Position numbers and translations under genes: made by a program. The notes below the pieces were generated by a model, which was given only the letters and a program-made list of their open reading frames with translations, did not search any database and was not told the DNA's origin. A stretch of DNA of 8,379 bases. Origin: an uncultured Kiritimatiellota bacterium (GTDB lineage Bacteria > Verrucomicrobiota > Kiritimatiellia > RFP12 > UBA1067). The stretch lies in contig CAKULR010000069.1 in assembly GCA_934667295.1 (NCBI GenBank), positions 1 through 8,379 of the forward strand. The letters run 5' to 3'. This document shows positions 6,239 to 8,379 of this stretch, one piece after another (position 1 is the stretch's first letter; each line of letters begins with the position of its first letter).

Positions 6239-8109
6239 TGCAAATGGAAAAGGCGTCTTGTTGTTTGGCCGTAACGGCTGTTCTCTCCCTGTCCCTGGCG
6301 GCTGGGACGTTCGGCCCTTCGTCCTGGGCGGTTGACCGGGGTGGCGTCACGGCGACGTTCGGCGGTGCGACGTTCCACGCGGCGAACGCCGTGCCGGCGA
6401 CGGTACTGAACCGGACGGACGACCGCGTGGAACTGGAGCTCACGACGGTGGACGGTCCGGTGCGGGCCGCCTGGGCGCGCGATGCGGAAGGGGCGCTCAC
6501 GTTGTCCCTTTCGGCGCCCGCCGACCGGCGGATGACCCGTCCGCTCGACTACCCCGCCGGCTGGGAGACGCATGCGGGCGACGACTTGGTCCTGCCGTTC
6601 GGCGAGGGCGTCTCCTACCCCGTGGCGGACTGTGCCGTGCGCTTCAACGGCACACACTACAACTTTGCCAACGGCATGCGTGCCGCGATGGGGTTCTTTG
6701 GTGTCGGACGCGGTGGCGTCTTCGCGATGGCGGGGGTGGAGAACGGTCTCGACGCCGCGCTGGTCTGCCGGACGAACGTGCCGTACCGGGCCGGCGTTTC
6801 GTGGCGTCCCGCCGCAGGGCGCTGGGGATACGACCGGCGGCTGCGCTTCTTCTTCGGCACGTCCCTCGGCGCCGTCGCGGCGCCCTACCGTGTCTGGCGC
6901 GAACGGCAGGGGCGCGTGCGGACGCTCGCCGAAAAGGCGAAGACGAATCCGCGCCTCCTCGACTTCCCCGGCACGGCCGACTTCTGGCTGTGGGACGACA
7001 ACAACCAGAACCGCCTCTACAACTGGCCGCTCGTGAAGGAATCCGCGCCGTACGACGTGCCGCGCCTCGCGGCTGAAATGAAGGCGCTCGGCCTCGACCG
7101 CGTGCTCCTGAACGCCTTCGAGGGGCTTTCGGCGGCGGACTGCGCCGCGCTCGCGAAACTCGGCTACCTTTCGGGTACGTACGACTGCCTGCGCGACATC
7201 TTCCATCCCGGTCTTCTGTCCGTGGCGAATCCGTCGAACTTCGTGCGCGCCGCGCGCTTCCTGCCGTTTGCGGACCGTGTTGCGCGCGTGAACGCGGACG
7301 GTTCCTTCGCGCGGGCCTGGAGCATCCCAGACCGAGCCGGGAACCTGCACCCGATGCACGCCCTCTGCGACATGCTCGCCCCCGAGATGTGCAGGACCCT
7401 GATTGCGCCCGAGGTTGCGGCGCGCGGCTACACGTCGCGCCTCATGGATGTCCAGGCGGCGGGCGGCCCCGTGCCGTGCTTCTCCGCGTCGCACCCCGGC
7501 ACGGTGGCCCAGGCGCTGGAGGCCCTGCGAACCGAACACCGCTACCTTGCGGACGATCTGGGGCTCGTCGTGGGCGTGGAGGTCGGCAGTGAACTGCTCG
7601 TCGACGCCTTCCACTATTCCGAAGGGCTCACGAGCTGCCCGCACGAGTTCCGCAAGGCGCTCTGCTGGCGCTACAAGGACCGTGCGCTCTACGGCGACGA
7701 GATTCCCGAGGCGACGCGCACGCTCCTCCACAATCCCAAGTACCGCATTCCGCTTTGGGAACTCGTCTACCACGACTGTACCGTGAGCTACTGGTACTGG
7801 GCCGACTCCACGCTCATGTATCCGCAGCTCGCGCCGTTGAAGGATGCGTTCTGCCGTCTCTGGGGACTGCCGCCGATCTATTCGATGAACGTCGCGACCT
7901 GGAACAAACTCAAACACGAAGTGGCGGCCTCCTACCGGCGCGCCGTGCCGTCGGCCCGTGCGACGATGTTCAGCCGCCTGGTGGCGTTCGAGTACCTGAC
8001 GCCCGACCGCCTCGTGCAGCGCACGACCTTCGCCAACGGCCATGTCGAGACCGTCGATTTCCGCAAACACTACGCGGACGTCATCGCCGTCGCCCCCGGC
8101 AACCCGTAG
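6238..8109 (+). CDS. Secreted glycosidase-like protein, GH101/GH129/DUF5696 type
   Basis: A 623-residue exported protein. The N-terminus, with Met1 (ATG 6238) or Met3 (ATG 6244) as start, carries a hydrophobic segment LAVTAVLSLSLAAG typical of a signal peptide. Residues about 25-220 are beta-rich, as in the N-terminal domains of this enzyme group. A probable barrel follows, marked by DFWLWDD (near 245), LMDVQAAGG with Asp404, GLVVGVEVGSE with Glu448 and Glu452, HYSEG (459-463) and IPLWELVYHDCTVSYWYW (504-521). The order of an Asp on one strand and a Glu about 44 residues later fits the nucleophile and acid/base of the GH101/GH129 group of endo- or exo-alpha-N-acetylgalactosaminidases; I assign these by analogy only. 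The start overlaps the DppC stop (TGATG). Together with GH31 it would trim glycans or glycoproteins outside the cytoplasm before uptake. Exact family and substrate are uncertain. Confidence 0.7.
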   Translation: MQMEKASCCLAVTAVLSLSLAAGTFGPSSWAVDRGGVTATFGGATFHAANAVPATVLNRTDDRVELELTTVDGPVRAAWARDAEGALTLSLSAPADRRMTRPLDYPAGWETHAGDDLVLPFGEGVSYPVADCAVRFNGTHYNFANGMRAAMGFFGVGRGGVFAMAGVENGLDAALVCRTNVPYRAGVSWRPAAGRWGYDRRLRFFFGTSLGAVAAPYRVWRERQGRVRTLAEKAKTNPRLLDFPGTADFWLWDDNNQNRLYNWPLVKESAPYDVPRLAAEMKALGLDRVLLNAFEGLSAADCAALAKLGYLSGTYDCLRDIFHPGLLSVANPSNFVRAARFLPFADRVARVNADGSFARAWSIPDRAGNLHPMHALCDMLAPEMCRTLIAPEVAARGYTSRLMDVQAAGGPVPCFSASHPGTVAQALEALRTEHRYLADDLGLVVGVEVGSELLVDAFHYSEGLTSCPHEFRKALCWRYKDRALYGDEIPEATRTLLHNPKYRIPLWELVYHDCTVSYWYWADSTLMYPQLAPLKDAFCRLWGLPPIYSMNVATWNKLKHEVAASYRRAVPSARATMFSRLVAFEYLTPDRLVQRTTFANGHVETVDFRKHYADVIAVAPGNP

Positions 8110-8144
8110 GCAGCCTTTGGCAATCCGAGGGGCTCGGCAACCCG
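8098..8144 (+). repeat. Three spaced copies of GGCAAYCCG across the last stop codon
   Basis: GGCAACCCG occurs at 8098-8106 (the last codons of the glycosidase) and 8136-8144, and GGCAATCCG at 8119-8127. The first and third copies share a longer 12-base match, CGGCAACCCGTA (8097-8108 and 8135-8146). Unequal start-to-start spacing (21 and 17 bases) argues against a simple tandem array; local duplication of the gene end is the likely origin. Confidence 0.6.
8125..8137 (+). terminator. Short hairpin after the last glycosidase, weak terminator candidate
   Basis: CCGAG (8125-8129) and CTCGG (8133-8137) form a five-pair stem with a GGG loop, 16 bases after the stop codon. No T-run follows directly; the next T-rich stretch is around 8178-8184. 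Function as a terminator is therefore uncertain, although the position at the end of the operon is right. Confidence 0.25.
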
Positions 8145-8219
8145 TATGTATATTGCTTCGGTAATTAAATAAAGTGGCTTTTCTCCCATGAATAGTAAAC
8201 GCCGATTCGCATGGCACTC

Positions 8220-8367
8220 GCTACCGCTCCGCGGAATAGGTCGCCGAATGGCATCCAATTCTCCGAAAACGGTCTAAAAGGCGATTGTTTTGGCGGCTGG
8301 TCTCTGCGAAGCCGGCAATAACCTGCGGAGCGGGAATGTGCCGCAGAAGCTTGCTTCGGAGGGTAGC
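8220..8367. repeat. Inverted-repeat-rich non-coding element
   Basis: No supported gene is seen from 8110 to the window end. GCTACC-G-CTCCG (8220-8231) pairs with CGGAG-GGTAGC (8357-8367) with one bulged base, bracketing about 148 bases. Within it CGAAGC (8307-8312) pairs with GCTTCG (8353-8358), and CTGCGG (8323-8328) with CCGCAG (8341-8346). In a competing arrangement CCGCTCCGC (8224-8232) pairs with GCGGAGCGG (8325-8333). These could be a repetitive extragenic element, a small non-autonomous mobile element, or the structured leader of a gene beyond the window. Confidence 0.4.
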
Positions 8368-8379
8368 CGTAGGCCGCGC

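Noticed and set aside
8097..8146. CRISPR-like repeat array.
   Set aside because: Only three short copies of nine bases with unequal spacing, one inside a coding region, and no cas genes in the window.
5899..8217. Long minus-strand open frame (772 codons).
   Set aside because: Antisense shadow of the DppC and last glycosidase genes, both of which have clear family motifs on the plus strand.

Overview
The window is a high-GC bacterial segment (about two thirds G+C in most genes, third codon positions dominated by G and C). It carries a plus-strand operon of transport and glycosidase genes, interrupted by an AT-richer restriction-modification (R-M) cassette. Secreted glycosidases mixed with Dpp/Opp-type permease genes suggest a glycan-degrading member of the Planctomycetota-Verrucomicrobiota-Kiritimatiellota/Lentisphaerae group. 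That assignment is inference from gene content and codon use; no marker gene is present.

Layout. 1-410: end of a gene, or a small gene, of unknown function. 414-1352: a complete DppB-type ABC permease that runs without a stop codon into a C5-cytosine DNA methyltransferase (1353-2435), giving one 673-residue open frame. 2435-3361: a DUF4928-like protein, the probable restriction endonuclease partner, overlapping the methyltransferase stop by one base. 3362-3700: an AT-richer gap with a doubtful 47-residue ORF, a 9-bp hairpin, a good sigma70-like promoter and, just downstream of it, a 50-base imperfect palindrome. 3701-5335: a secreted, compact GH31 glycosidase. 5336-6238: a DppC-type permease. 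6238-8109: a secreted glycosidase resembling the GH101/GH129/DUF5696 group. 8110-8379: no gene, but short direct repeats and several inverted repeats.

How it fits together. GH31, DppC and the last glycosidase are packed stop-to-start (TAAATG, TGATG). The DppB gene follows its upstream neighbour by three bases. The simplest reading is an ancestral operon X-dppB-GH31-dppC-GH for breaking down and importing an oligosaccharide or glycoconjugate, into which an R-M cassette was inserted at the last codons of dppB. The permease keeps all its expected motifs up to the usual family end (DPRVRL), and the methyltransferase keeps all its catalytic motifs, so both halves could work. The cassette has no visible promoter of its own, while the gap after it offers a new promoter for the GH31-DppC-GH half.

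The observation most worth checking is this permease-methyltransferase fusion: either a real in-frame capture of an R-M system by a transport gene or an assembly chimera. The 5'-leader palindrome upstream of GH31 is the second.
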